A DNA stretch of 17,594 nucleotides from an uncultured Blautia sp. (GTDB taxonomy: Bacteria > Bacillota > Clostridia > Lachnospirales > Lachnospiraceae). This document shows positions 7,013 to 15,555 of the stretch, piece by piece. Position numbers and translations under genes: made by a program. How positions within the stretch are numbered: position 1 is the stretch's first letter; each line of letters opens with the position of its first letter. The stretch spans positions 1-17,594 of the forward strand of contig URVB01000062.1 in NCBI GenBank assembly GCA_900551075.1, given 5' to 3'. Under the pieces are notes generated by a model, which saw only the letters and a list, made by a program, of their open reading frames with translations, did not search any database and had not been told where the DNA came from.

Positions 7013-7936
7013 ATGAGTGATTACATCATTGAAACCCGGAATCTGACAAAAAAATATGGGGACCAGGCGAGTGTGTCTGAGTTAAACATTCACGTTAGGA
7101 AAGGGCGCATTTATGGACTGCTTGGGAGAAATGGCGCCGGAAAAACCACAACGATGCGGATGATTTTGGGGCTTACTGCACCGACATCCGGTGAAGTAAG
7201 AATTTTTGGGAAACAAATGCAGGGAAATGAAAAGAAGATTCTTCCCCGTATTGGCAGCCTGATTGAATCTCCGGGATTTTATCCAAATCTTACGGCTACA
7301 GAAAATCTTAAAATATTTGCAAAATTGCGGGGACTGGATAATGAAAATTATATAAAGGGAGCCTTAGGACTTGTGAATCTGCCATACCGGGATAAGAAAC
7401 TTTTTTCGCAATATTCTCTTGGTATGAAACAGAGGCTGGCGATTGCTCTGGCAGTTATGCATGATCCAGCGGTATTGGTTCTGGATGAGCCGATAAACGG
7501 CCTTGATCCTATCGGCATTGCAGAGATTCGTTCTTTTATCCGGGAATTATGTGATGTCAGAGGAAAGACCATTCTGATTTCCAGCCACATTCTTTCAGAA
7601 ATTTCTTTGCTGGCGGACGATATTGGGATTATTGATCACGGTAAGCTGCTGGAAGAAGAAAGCCTTGATGAATTAGAGCAGAAAAACCGACATTATATAC
7701 ACTTTACTGTATCGGACAGCAGGCAGGCCGCTCATCTGCTGGAGACTGTGTTCCAGACACGGATTTTCAAAATCAGGGATAAGAACAATATCCAGCTCAT
7801 GGAGGTGAATCTGCCGGTTGCTTCTATTACCCGTTGTTTTGTGGAGAATGGGCTGGAAGTCTCCGAAGCGCACCTCTGCGAAGATACGCTTGAGGATTAT
7901 TTCAAGAAGGTGACAGGGGGTGAGGGAATTGCTTAA
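7013..7936 (+). CDS. Lantibiotic-protection ABC transporter ATPase (LanF/CprA type)
   Basis: A 307-residue ATPase. Walker A GRNGAGKT lies at residues 38-45, the signature is YSLGMKQRLAIALA, Walker B is VLVLDEPINGLDP, and the switch histidine lies in SSHIL. The signature has the SLGM form common in LanF-type ATPases. The C-terminal 90 residues form the usual extension. ATG 7013 follows AGGAGGT. The downstream permease overlaps its end by 17 bases. With the two permeases it should form a transporter that expels lantibiotics from the membrane. LanFEG/CprABC-type function is inferred from the three-gene arrangement plus the divergent two-component system. Confidence 0.93.
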   Translation: MSDYIIETRNLTKKYGDQASVSELNIHVRKGRIYGLLGRNGAGKTTTMRMILGLTAPTSGEVRIFGKQMQGNEKKILPRIGSLIESPGFYPNLTATENLKIFAKLRGLDNENYIKGALGLVNLPYRDKKLFSQYSLGMKQRLAIALAVMHDPAVLVLDEPINGLDPIGIAEIRSFIRELCDVRGKTILISSHILSEISLLADDIGIIDHGKLLEEESLDELEQKNRHYIHFTVSDSRQAAHLLETVFQTRIFKIRDKNNIQLMEVNLPVASITRCFVENGLEVSEAHLCEDTLEDYFKKVTGGEGIA

Positions 7937-8732
7937 CCTGGTCGCTGGTGAATTTGCAAAACTGAAGCGCAAAAAGATTGTGCCCTTTATCGTTTTGCTA
8001 TCAATGTTATTCCCTCTTATTGTGGTATATACCTCTAAAACGGGAATGGGGAATGATACGAGCGTGGAATTTTTGAAGGGGCGGTTCGATTTATCTTATA
8101 CAATGATGCTTGGCTATGGCCTGGTTTTTTTAGAGCCTTGTCTGCTGGGGATTCTGGCCTCCATACTGTTCTTTATGGAGAGGGATAATGACACTTTTAA
8201 AAATCTGTGTGTAATTCCGGTTACTACGTCGCGATTGATTGTGGCAAAATTATCCGTCGTATTGGTCTATGGGCTTTTCTACACCTTTTGCAATATTGCA
8301 TTTATGATTCTTTTTACATGGATTTTAAAAGCCGGAATCATTTATGATGTTGGATTTAAGCTGGTATTCAGTCTTATTTTTGGAATAGGGATTACGATTG
8401 CCACGTTGCCGGTTATCGTTTTCATTATCTATTTCAACAAATCCTATTTGATTTCCACGCTGCTTTCTTTTTTCTATGCGATTTTGAATTGGAGCGTTTT
8501 ATCAATCGTTGAAACAAATTTATCACTTGTAAAGATCATCAATCTGTTCCCAACGTTATGTTTGATGAACTGGAGCAGCAAAAAAATGTTAGGTCGTATG
8601 GCAGACAGACACCTTTTACCCGAAGCATATTTATTGTTTCCCTCCGACATTTGGGCATTTGTCGTACTTGGGATAACGCTGGTTCTTTCAATGCTGCTAA
8701 TGCTGCGCTTTTATAAAAAATGGACGAGGTGA
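7920..8732 (+). CDS. Lantibiotic-protection ABC permease (LanE/CprB type)
   Basis: A 270-residue membrane protein with about six segments (near 20-37, 57-83, 103-128, 138-163, 168-195, 240-262) and the N-terminal EFAKLKRKK motif common to this permease class. The GTG start at 7920 overlaps the ATPase gene; a TTG at 7929 after TGAGGGAA is an alternative start that cannot be excluded. Four bases separate its stop from the next start. No external domain is evident. It would pair with the second permease to form the channel. Confidence 0.9.
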   Translation: MRELLNLVAGEFAKLKRKKIVPFIVLLSMLFPLIVVYTSKTGMGNDTSVEFLKGRFDLSYTMMLGYGLVFLEPCLLGILASILFFMERDNDTFKNLCVIPVTTSRLIVAKLSVVLVYGLFYTFCNIAFMILFTWILKAGIIYDVGFKLVFSLIFGIGITIATLPVIVFIIYFNKSYLISTLLSFFYAILNWSVLSIVETNLSLVKIINLFPTLCLMNWSSKKMLGRMADRHLLPEAYLLFPSDIWAFVVLGITLVLSMLLMLRFYKKWTR

Positions 8733-8736
8733 TGAA

Positions 8737-9519
8737 ATGGATAATCTTATAACTGAATTTTGGAAAATAAAACGGTATTCCGTAATCAAGGCCGGTGCTG
8801 CTATGATGTTTTTCTCTGTATTTATGAGCTATTTTTATTCAACGGCCAGCACTTCTGTCGGCTGGGATTTTGATTATTTTGTTCATCAGGTGATTCTGCA
8901 GAACTGCACTTATTTTTTCCCTGTGGTAATTATGCTGACGGCTTCCTTTATTATATCGAGGGAAACAACGGACGACACCCTTAAATCAATTTTAACGGTT
9001 CCTGTTACTTATAAAAATCTGTTGATTGGGAAATTTGTGATCCTTTTTTTCCTCTCCATAGAGTTCAGTCTTATCAATGCTGTGCTCACTGTTATTATGA
9101 ATCTGCTCCTGCAGTTTCCGGGCATGACAGCATACAGCATAATGATTGCCACAGGGCAGATTATCGCTGCAAATATTTTGGTTTACCTTTCCGTGATTCC
9201 GCTAATTATTATTAATACGTTTCTTTTTGGCAGCAGTCTGATTGGTGTGGCAGTTGCGTTTGTATATGGTTACTTTGGAACCTTTGAGGGTTCATTGCTG
9301 AACTGGTTCCCAATCAAGGCCGCAATGATTTTAATTGATCCGTATTGCGGCGCGGGATATGACAGCGTATCCTATCAGATTTCACCTGCAATCATCGTAT
9401 TAATTCTCATGGTGTTGTGCTCCCTGGTGTTGTTAAATGCCTTTACACATTCAGAAAAACTTCCTAATGTAAAAGCAAAAAGGATGCCGAAAAAGGCAGA
9501 GCGAAAAAGAGGCTGGTAA
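8737..9519 (+). CDS. Lantibiotic-protection ABC permease (LanG/CprC type)
   Basis: A 260-residue membrane protein, paralogous in layout to the preceding permease: N-terminal EFWKIKR, then about six segments starting near residues 17-36. The C-terminal tail is very basic (KAKRMPKKAERKRG). ATG 8737 follows GAGGTGA, five bases away. No terminator is visible after it. Together with the two upstream genes it completes the LanFEG-type set. Confidence 0.9.
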   Translation: MDNLITEFWKIKRYSVIKAGAAMMFFSVFMSYFYSTASTSVGWDFDYFVHQVILQNCTYFFPVVIMLTASFIISRETTDDTLKSILTVPVTYKNLLIGKFVILFFLSIEFSLINAVLTVIMNLLLQFPGMTAYSIMIATGQIIAANILVYLSVIPLIIINTFLFGSSLIGVAVAFVYGYFGTFEGSLLNWFPIKAAMILIDPYCGAGYDSVSYQISPAIIVLILMVLCSLVLLNAFTHSEKLPNVKAKRMPKKAERKRGW

Positions 9520-9570
9520 TCTGGTTGAATGAAAGGAAAGAAAACACAAAAGCAAGAGAGGTGAGCATCT

Positions 9571-9666
9571 ATGAAAAAAATATTGGTGTGTATTAGCATA
9601 GCTGTTATGCTGATTTGTTTTAAGCTGGCGGCAAGTAGTAAAACTGAGCGAGGAGGTATAAGATGA
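9571..9666 (+). CDS. Small hydrophobic peptide ORF
   Basis: A 31-residue ORF 51 bases after the last permease. ATG 9571 follows AGAGGTGAGC. The sequence starts MKKILVCISIAVMLICF, a signal or transmembrane segment, with a polar tail. A second peptide start overlaps its stop as ATGA, with GAGGAGGT nearby. It could be a small accessory membrane peptide of the transporter operon or a truncated lipoprotein precursor; a proper lipobox is not clear. I do not recognise the family. Confidence 0.45.
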   Translation: MKKILVCISIAVMLICFKLAASSKTERGGIR

Positions 9667-9730
9667 ACAAAAAGAATTATTGATTGGAGTTGGGATAGCG
9701 GTTTTAGTTGTCCTCTGTATAGACAAGTAA
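9663..9730 (+). pseudogene. Frameshifted small hydrophobic peptide
   Basis: The ATG at 9663 is preceded by GAGGAGGTATAAG and overlaps the previous stop. As sequenced the frame closes after six codons (TGA at 9681-9683). Adding one A to the AAAAA run at 9669-9673 opens a 22-residue hydrophobic peptide (ELLIGVGIAVLVVLCIDK) ending at TAA 9728-9730. Either a broken gene or a base-call error. Confidence 0.4.
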
Positions 9731-9851
9731 AATTCTTAAAGATGGGGCCTGTTTACGCTTGGAGGTGGCACCAATCCGTGGAGTTGTAAACTGGGAGGAA
9801 GTGGAATATACGGAACTTCCATCTGCTGTACACACTGTTTATTCAGAGTGA
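9723..9851 (+). pseudogene. Coding-like remnant without a start
   Basis: An open stretch of 42 codons without a credible start, ending at TGA 9849. The translation looks protein-like (for example RLEVAPIRGVVNWEEVEY). It directly follows the frameshifted peptide in another frame, so the two may be halves of one decayed gene for a secreted or anchored peptide. Family not recognised. Confidence 0.3.
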
Positions 9852-9875
9852 TGCTTTATTTATTATTAACAGGGG

Positions 9876-10235
9876 TTGAAACTGTTGAAAAAGATATTGA
9901 TTGTAGAGGACGACGTTACATTTTTAGGGATTTTATCTCATGCTCTAAGGAGTCAGTTTGAGATATATGAAGCTTGTGATGTGAATGCGGCATTGAAGTA
10001 TCTTGAAAATATATCAGTTGATTTAATCTGCTCAGATTATAATATGCCGGACGGCACCGGATTGGAGCTTTTAGAGCAACTTCATAGAAGTGGGAAGAAA
10101 ATTCCATTCATTTTAATGTCAGGGATGGAGGATTCATTTGTGATTCATAGCGTAAGGCTTTATGGAGGAACATTCTGTAACAAGACCGATCCAAATCTGC
10201 TTATAACAATTAGAAATATGATAAACTGTGAATAA
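9876..10235 (+). CDS. Stand-alone receiver-domain protein (orphan, no output domain)
   Basis: A 119-residue CheY/Spo0F-like receiver. The acidic pair is D12/D13, phospho-acceptor D54 (in SDYNMPDG), S82 in LMSG, and K103 in NKTDP, so the phosphorylation pocket is complete. There is no DNA-binding or enzymatic output domain. The start is a TTG at 9876, or the TTG at 9885 with AGGGG upstream at normal spacing. It sits between the LanFEG module and the next regulator/kinase pair. It could be a phosphate sink, a phosphorelay intermediate or a protein-protein switch; partners are unknown. Confidence 0.75.
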   Translation: MKLLKKILIVEDDVTFLGILSHALRSQFEIYEACDVNAALKYLENISVDLICSDYNMPDGTGLELLEQLHRSGKKIPFILMSGMEDSFVIHSVRLYGGTFCNKTDPNLLITIRNMINCE

Positions 10236-10291
10236 CAAAATGGCAGAAAAAATTGTTGAATGCTCTATTACTATCAGTTCCTTTGTATGCA

Positions 10292-10319
10292 TTGACAGAT
10301 TATGTTGAGATAATACAAT
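10292..10319 (+). promoter_or_regulatory. Promoter for VncRS-like operon
   Basis: TTGACA at 10292-10297, a 16-bp spacer, and TACAAT at 10314-10319: a near-consensus sigma-A promoter. It leaves a leader of about 135 bases before the regulator start at 10463, in which I see no clear riboswitch or terminator. Confidence 0.65.
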
Positions 10320-10462
10320 TTTTGAGGTAAAATAAGCTGTAGCGTATCTTGCCCTGACGGGATAAATGAAAGATAAAAAGGAAATGCATACCAAATCCCG
10401 ATTAAAGCAGAAAAATATGATGATAGAGATAAGGAGTTAATCAACAAGGAAGGTGAACACAG

Positions 10463-11149
10463 ATGAAGCGAATTTTGCTGGTCGAGGATGACCTGAGTCT
10501 GATAAAAGGTCTGTCTTTTGCTGTAAAAAAGCAGGGATATCTACTTGATATTGCACACACCAGCAGTGAAACGGACAGGTTATGGGAAGATGGGGAATAC
10601 GATCTGGTAATTTTAGACGTATCGCTGCCGGATGGTTCCGGATTTGACATATGCAGAAGTATACGGCAGACATCGAAGGTGCCGATCATGTTCCTGACTG
10701 CTATGGATGAAGAAACAGATATTATTATGGGGCTTGACATCGGTGGTGATGATTATATCACGAAACCGTTCAAGCTGGCCATCTTCATGTCACGGATCAA
10801 TGCACTGCTTCGTAGAAGCGATAATTTTAACCAGGCAGACACAGAATTGAGTTCCAACGGGATTACGGTCCGACTCCTGAAAAGCGAAGTATATAAAAAC
10901 AATAAGCAGGTGGATTTAACGGCAAGTGAATATAAGCTGCTGTGCCTGTTTATGGCAAATCCCGATCAGGTGCTTTCTCCTGAACAGATTTTAAATAAGC
11001 TGTGGGATTGTGATGAAAATTATATAGATAACAATTCTCTTACGGTATATATACGCAGATTGAGGACAAAAATTGAAGATGATCCGGGTAATCCGAAGCG
11101 AATCATAACGGTTCGCCGTATGGGGTATAAATGGGCTACGGGGGATTGA
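10463..11149 (+). CDS. OmpR-family response regulator (VncR/BceR-like)
   Basis: A 228-residue regulator with receiver residues D9/D10, D52, T79 and K101, and a winged-helix domain with the VYIRRLRTKIE recognition helix. ATG 10463 follows GGAAGGTG. The kinase starts seven bases after its stop, and the transporter it likely controls follows. The nearest well-known analogues are VncRS/Vex of streptococci and Bce-type modules. The probable target is the TTACAGTAA pair at 12198-12217. Confidence 0.9.
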   Translation: MKRILLVEDDLSLIKGLSFAVKKQGYLLDIAHTSSETDRLWEDGEYDLVILDVSLPDGSGFDICRSIRQTSKVPIMFLTAMDEETDIIMGLDIGGDDYITKPFKLAIFMSRINALLRRSDNFNQADTELSSNGITVRLLKSEVYKNNKQVDLTASEYKLLCLFMANPDQVLSPEQILNKLWDCDENYIDNNSLTVYIRRLRTKIEDDPGNPKRIITVRRMGYKWATGD

Positions 11150-11156
11150 AGGGCTA

Positions 11157-12206
11157 ATGATAATATTTGCAAATAAAAAAATTAAATCTTTGTTTTGTAA
11201 AATCTTAATTTGTATATTGGCTTTTACCCTGTTTTCCGCGGCTTTTCTGTTTTTTGAAATTAGCAATGCAGCATTTTATATTCTGCTGTTCGCTCTGGTC
11301 ATGTGCATGATATTCCTGGTGGTCTGCTATGGATATTTCAGGGAACAGAATGAAATCATGGAAAATGCGGTAATGCAAATTACAGAATATATCTCCGGCA
11401 ATCGGGAGACGCGGATTGCATGTGATGAGGAAGGAGAAATGTACAGGCTGTTTCATGAAGTGAATACTCTGGCTGCCATTTTGAATGCGCACGCAGAAAA
11501 TGAGAGAAAATCGAGACAGTTTTTGAAGAATACCATATCGGATATTTCCCATCAGTTGAAAACTCCTCTTGCGGCGCTGAATATTTATAACGGACTTATG
11601 CAGGGGGAAACGGAAGGACTGCCGGAGCTTCAGGAGTTTGCGATACTGTCGGAAAGGGAACTTGACCGGATCGAAATGCTAGTACAGAACCTATTGAAGA
11701 TCACGAAGCTGGATGCAGGTTCCATTGTGTTTGAAAAGACTTCTGAGAATGTGGCGGATATGATGGGGGAGATTGAGCTGCACTTTGCATACCGTGCAAA
11801 GCAGGAGGAGAAGAAACTGGTTCTGTCAGGAGATGAGCATATTTCACTGCTTTGTGACCGCGATTGGATGATAGAGGCACTGGAAAATATTGTAAAAAAT
11901 GCCTTTGACCATACAAGCAGCGGGGATTTTGTCCAAATTGAGTGGAAACAGTCTGCATCTATGGTTCAGATTATCATAAAAGATAATGGAAGCGGTATCC
12001 ATCCGGAGGATATGCATCATATTTTCAAGCGGTTTTACCGAAGTCGGTTTTCAAAAGATAAACAGGGAATCGGTCTTGGCCTTCCTCTTACAAAAATGAT
12101 AGTTGAAGCGCATAACGGTATAATCGAGGTAGACAGTGAATTGGGAGTTGGCACCACATTCATCCTGAATTTTTTTAATTCCTACAAAATTGTAGCCTTA
12201 CAGTAA
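11157..12206 (+). CDS. Intramembrane-sensing-type histidine kinase (VncS/BceS-like)
   Basis: A 349-residue kinase whose two membrane segments (about 13-34 and 38-60) are separated by only a few residues, so there is almost no external sensor. Kinases of this type commonly sense through a partner ABC transporter. The phospho-acceptor is H132 in DISHQLKTPLA. The ATPase domain has NIVKNAFDH, DNGSGI and GIGLGLPLTK. Its last codons TTA CAG TAA are themselves the first half of the putative operator of the transporter genes that follow. Transport-dependent signalling is inferred from family knowledge, not shown by the sequence. Confidence 0.9.
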   Translation: MIIFANKKIKSLFCKILICILAFTLFSAAFLFFEISNAAFYILLFALVMCMIFLVVCYGYFREQNEIMENAVMQITEYISGNRETRIACDEEGEMYRLFHEVNTLAAILNAHAENERKSRQFLKNTISDISHQLKTPLAALNIYNGLMQGETEGLPELQEFAILSERELDRIEMLVQNLLKITKLDAGSIVFEKTSENVADMMGEIELHFAYRAKQEEKKLVLSGDEHISLLCDRDWMIEALENIVKNAFDHTSSGDFVQIEWKQSASMVQIIIKDNGSGIHPEDMHHIFKRFYRSRFSKDKQGIGLGLPLTKMIVEAHNGIIEVDSELGVGTTFILNFFNSYKIVALQ

Positions 12207-12239
12207 TATTACAGTAAGGTTTGGCTGGCATCCTTTAAT
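12196..12239 (+). promoter_or_regulatory. Tandem TTACAGTAA operator and promoter of the FtsX-type transporter
   Basis: TTACAGTAA occurs at 12198-12206 and 12209-12217, exactly 11 bp apart. The whole 12196-12219 block is a near-perfect palindrome; only two symmetric A positions break it. The second copy covers the -35 region of a probable TTTAAT -10 box (12234-12239). This is the expected site for the adjacent OmpR-type regulator. Confidence 0.7.
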
Positions 12240-12268
12240 AGAAAAATAAAAAAAGAGGTGCTTAACGT

Positions 12269-12952
12269 ATGGACTTATTAGAAGTAAAATCAATTTCAAA
12301 AACTTATGGCAGCGGTGAAACAGCAGTACGTGCCCTAAAGAAAGTCAGCTTTTCGGTTCCAAAGGGTGAATATGTGGCTATCGTGGGAGAATCTGGGTCT
12401 GGAAAAAGTACACTCCTTAACATGATCGGTGCGTTGGATACTCCTACAACGGGGAAAATGCTGATTGACGGCAAGGACATTTTTTCTATGAAGGACAGCA
12501 AGCTGACAGTTTTCCGCCGCCGGAATATCGGTTTTATTTTCCAGGCATTCAACCTGATCCCGGAACTGACTGTTGAGCAGAACATCATTTTTCCGGTGCT
12601 TTTAGATTACCAGAAACCAAATAAAAAATATCTGGAAGAACTGCTTGAGGTGCTGAACCTGAAGGAACGCAGGAATCATCTGCCGAGCCAGTTGTCCGGC
12701 GGCCAGCAGCAGAGGGTGGCAATCGGACGCGCACTGATCACGCGGCCCTCTCTGATCCTTGCTGATGAGCCGACTGGTAACCTGGACTCCCAGAACAGCA
12801 GTGAGGTGATTTCCCTGCTGAAAGAGACGTCAAAGAAATATGAACAGACGATCATCATGATTACTCATAACCGGAGCATTGCACAGGCCGCTGACCGGGT
12901 GCTCAACGTATCAGACGGTGTACTGACCGATTTGGGGAGGTGCCGTGAATGA
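12269..12952 (+). CDS. MacB/Vex/Bce-type ABC transporter ATPase
   Basis: A 227-residue ATPase of the LolD/MacB/BceA class. Walker A GESGSGKST lies at 40-48, the signature is LSGGQQQRVAIGRAL, and Walker B is LILADEPTGNLD, the diagnostic form for this class, followed by the TH switch. ATG 12269 follows AGAGGTG. Its TGA overlaps the permease ATG (ATGA), so translation is coupled. It should energise the large FtsX-type permease that follows. Confidence 0.94.
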   Translation: MDLLEVKSISKTYGSGETAVRALKKVSFSVPKGEYVAIVGESGSGKSTLLNMIGALDTPTTGKMLIDGKDIFSMKDSKLTVFRRRNIGFIFQAFNLIPELTVEQNIIFPVLLDYQKPNKKYLEELLEVLNLKERRNHLPSQLSGGQQQRVAIGRALITRPSLILADEPTGNLDSQNSSEVISLLKETSKKYEQTIIMITHNRSIAQAADRVLNVSDGVLTDLGRCRE

Positions 12953-15282
12953 GAAGTTATTTAAGCCTTATTCCGATTTCCGCAAAGGTCCGCAGGCGGC
13001 AGAACCGTATGACGATTCTATGTATTGTATGTGCAGTGTTTTTAGTGACAGCAATCTTTAGTGTTACAGACATGATGATCCGGACGGAAAGCAGCTTTAT
13101 GCTGAGCAAGCATGGGAACTGGCATATCAAACTGGAAAATGTTTCACGGGGCATAACGGAGGAAATCAGCGGGCGTCCGGATGTTACTGCCATAGGCGCT
13201 TCTTCTGTGTTTAATTTTGACGGAGAATTGCCGTATCGTATCAATGAAAAAAGGGCTGCCTTATATGGCACAGAAGAAACATATATGAATGAAATATCAG
13301 ATGGAATTACTGAGGGGATTTTTCCGCAGGGTAATCAGGAAGTGTTGCTCAGCCCTAATGCAGCAACTGCTTTTGGAGTGCAGATCGGAGACAGTATCAC
13401 TTTGCATACTCCTGCAGGAGATGCGGCTTTTACTATATCTGGCTTTGGCACGGATGATAAGGGATATTATGAAAATCAGACTTATTTAGTGGGCGTATAT
13501 ATGACGCAGGCAGCGTTTGACTCACTTATGGAGCAAAATCAAATTACAGACAATGAACCAGTCTATTATGTGCAGTTTGAGGATGCAGCGAAAGCAGCGA
13601 AAGCGATAACAGAGCTTCAGATACAGTATCAGTTATCAGAGGAAAGTATCTCTGAAAACACTGGGGTTATGGGTATGGCCGGGCAAAGCGGCAATGAATC
13701 TCTGAAATATTTTTACGGAATTGCGGTGGTTTTGTTTGTACTGGTGCTTTTGGCAGGCGTACTGATGATCTCTGGCAGTATGAACAGCAATATAGCCAGA
13801 CGGACGCAGTTCTTTGGCATGATGCGCTGCATTGGCGCAAGCCGCCAGCAGGTGATTCGGTTTGTGCGTTTGGAAGCCCTGAATTGGTGTAAAACGGCGG
13901 TGCCTGCCGGGATAATTATGGGTACACTTGTCAGTTGGGGAATCTGCGGGTTGCTCCGCTACGGCATTGGTGGAGAATTTGCCACAACGCCGGTCTTTAA
14001 GATTAGCCCTGTTGGATTGCTCAGCGGAGTGGTGATTGGAATGGTAACTGTACTTTTGGCGGCACAGTCCCCGGCAAAACGAGCTGCTAAAGTCTCGCCG
14101 ATGTCTGCGGTTTCCGGTAATTCAGAAAATACGTCTTCTGTCCGCCACGCCGCAAAGACAGGCTTTGGAAAAATCGATTGTGCATTGGGCATTCATCATG
14201 CAGCAGCATCAAAGAAAAGCTGGTGTTTAATGACGGCATCCTTTGCGCTCACCATTATCCTGTTTCTTTCTTTTTCGGTTGTGCTGGATATGGCGCGGCT
14301 TTTGGTGCCATCACTAAGTGTTACATCAGCGGATCTTGCATTAGCCAGTTATAGCAATGAAATGATTCTTGACCGCGATTTGGTTGATCAGATCAGACAA
14401 ATAAATGGCGTTGAGAATGCTTATGGCAGCAGCTATATAGGCAATATCCCAGCTACATCCTCAAGGGAGGGAATCGACCATATCAATATTGTTTCCTATG
14501 ATGATACACTGTTGGATTATGCGAAAGGAAGTATTGCACAAGGAACTTTGGATGAAGTCTACGGAGACAGCAATAAAGTTGCGACAGTCTTTAACAAAAA
14601 CAGTTCCTTAGAAGTCGGTGATACCATTCAGATTGCAGGCACAGAGATTGAGATTTCCTGCGCCTTGTCACAAGGATTGTTTGGCGACGATCTGATTGTA
14701 ATCTGTTCACAGGAAACATTTAACCGCCTGATGGGGGAAGAAAAATATGGTTTGATTGGTGTTCAACTGGGAAAAGATGCTACAGATGAAACAGTAGCAC
14801 AGATAAGAAACCTCGAAAACGATGATATCGTCATTACCGACCAACGGGAAAGCAATCGGACAAATAACGCCACTTATTGGGCATCACGGATTGTTTGTTA
14901 TGGATTTTTGGCTATTATTGGGATAATTACACTATTTAATATTATTAACAGTATCTCCATGAGTGTATCAGCAAGGACAAAACAGTATGGCGCAATGCGT
15001 GCTGTTGGTATGGACGGCAGGCAGCTTACCCGGATGATATCTGCGGAAGCTTTTACCTATGCCGTTTCAGGGCTGATTTTAGGCTGCGGAATTGGGATTC
15101 CTCTGAGCTGTTTTCTGTACACGCTGATGATTACACGTCACTTTGGAGTTGCTTGGCACTTGCCGATTGTATTGCTTTTTGTTGTAATTGCCTTTGTTTT
15201 TGCTTCTGCTGTTGCTGCGATTCATGCTCCTGCAAAGCGGATACGGAGTATGGCGATCACAGATACGATAAACGAGCTGTAA
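12949..15282 (+). CDS. FtsX-type ABC transporter permease with two FtsX units
   Basis: A 777-residue membrane protein. It has a first segment at about 21-42, then a large external MacB-type domain (about 45-250), a three-segment FtsX unit (about 255-380), then a second half with the same plan: a segment near 425-447, an external domain to about 640, and a final FtsX unit (about 645-775). The motif RTQFFGMMRCIGASRQQV and its partner RTKQYGAMRAVGMDGRQL are the paired FtsX loops. Transporters of this design act as mechanotransmitters or antimicrobial-peptide removers. With an intramembrane kinase upstream it may also be the sensor. It is clearly larger than Bce permeases of about 640-670 residues. 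Confidence 0.93.
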   Translation: MRSYLSLIPISAKVRRRQNRMTILCIVCAVFLVTAIFSVTDMMIRTESSFMLSKHGNWHIKLENVSRGITEEISGRPDVTAIGASSVFNFDGELPYRINEKRAALYGTEETYMNEISDGITEGIFPQGNQEVLLSPNAATAFGVQIGDSITLHTPAGDAAFTISGFGTDDKGYYENQTYLVGVYMTQAAFDSLMEQNQITDNEPVYYVQFEDAAKAAKAITELQIQYQLSEESISENTGVMGMAGQSGNESLKYFYGIAVVLFVLVLLAGVLMISGSMNSNIARRTQFFGMMRCIGASRQQVIRFVRLEALNWCKTAVPAGIIMGTLVSWGICGLLRYGIGGEFATTPVFKISPVGLLSGVVIGMVTVLLAAQSPAKRAAKVSPMSAVSGNSENTSSVRHAAKTGFGKIDCALGIHHAAASKKSWCLMTASFALTIILFLSFSVVLDMARLLVPSLSVTSADLALASYSNEMILDRDLVDQIRQINGVENAYGSSYIGNIPATSSREGIDHINIVSYDDTLLDYAKGSIAQGTLDEVYGDSNKVATVFNKNSSLEVGDTIQIAGTEIEISCALSQGLFGDDLIVICSQETFNRLMGEEKYGLIGVQLGKDATDETVAQIRNLENDDIVITDQRESNRTNNATYWASRIVCYGFLAIIGIITLFNIINSISMSVSARTKQYGAMRAVGMDGRQLTRMISAEAFTYAVSGLILGCGIGIPLSCFLYTLMITRHFGVAWHLPIVLLFVVIAFVFASAVAAIHAPAKRIRSMAITDTINEL

Positions 15283-15298
15283 ATGGGGCGATAAAAAA

Positions 15299-15334
15299 CT
15301 GCGGTACAGCAGAAAAAAAGCTGCTGTACCGCAG
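15299..15334 (+). terminator. Strong Rho-independent-type hairpin
   Basis: A perfect 14-bp stem: CTGCGGTACAGCAG (15299-15312) pairs with 15321-15334 across an A-rich 8-base loop. It sits 16 bases after the permease stop. An AGCATTTTAT stretch follows, only a modest T-tract. It closes the regulator-to-transporter operon. Confidence 0.8.
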
Positions 15335-15363
15335 AGCATTTTATATACCAGTTTTAGGATTGG

Positions 15364-15555
15364 ATGTGGAACATGAAAGATAAGACCTGTATTTGTATTT
15401 TAGGGGGAATTATTCAGAGAGTAAAGGAAATTGCAGAAATGGTAATCTTGTGTGTGTTTATATTCATATTGTGTATGCTGTTTGCCGCTATTGGCATTGT
15501 ATGGTTACTGGCGGATTGTACGATCAGGGAATTGGAGATGGTTGGATGCCTATGA
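15364..15555 (+). CDS. Small single-span membrane protein
   Basis: A 63-residue protein with one strong membrane segment at about 27-50 (MVILCVFIFILCMLFAAIGIV), flanked by an N-terminal amphipathic, Cys-containing stretch. The ATG at 15364 has AGGA four bases upstream; an ATG at 15373 is possible. Its end overlaps the start of the glycosyltransferase gene, indicating translational coupling. I do not recognise the family. Coupling to a peptidoglycan polymerase suggests a partner role, which is inference. Confidence 0.6.
   Translation: MWNMKDKTCICILGGIIQRVKEIAEMVILCVFIFILCMLFAAIGIVWLLADCTIRELEMVGCL

Noticed and set aside
10365..10439. 24-codon ORF in the leader before the VncR-like gene
   Set aside because: No ribosome site and composition dominated by Lys and Met; probably chance in an A-rich leader.
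12196..12219. Palindrome read as a terminator after the kinase gene
   Set aside because: No T-run follows, and the 11-bp repeat phase and position before a -10 box fit an operator better.
15393..15545. Extended N-terminus of the glycosyltransferase from 15393
   Set aside because: The frame is open but overlaps the small membrane-protein gene, has no ribosome site at 15393, and the added residues are not membrane- or GT51-like. The ATG at 15546 has GGAG at normal spacing.
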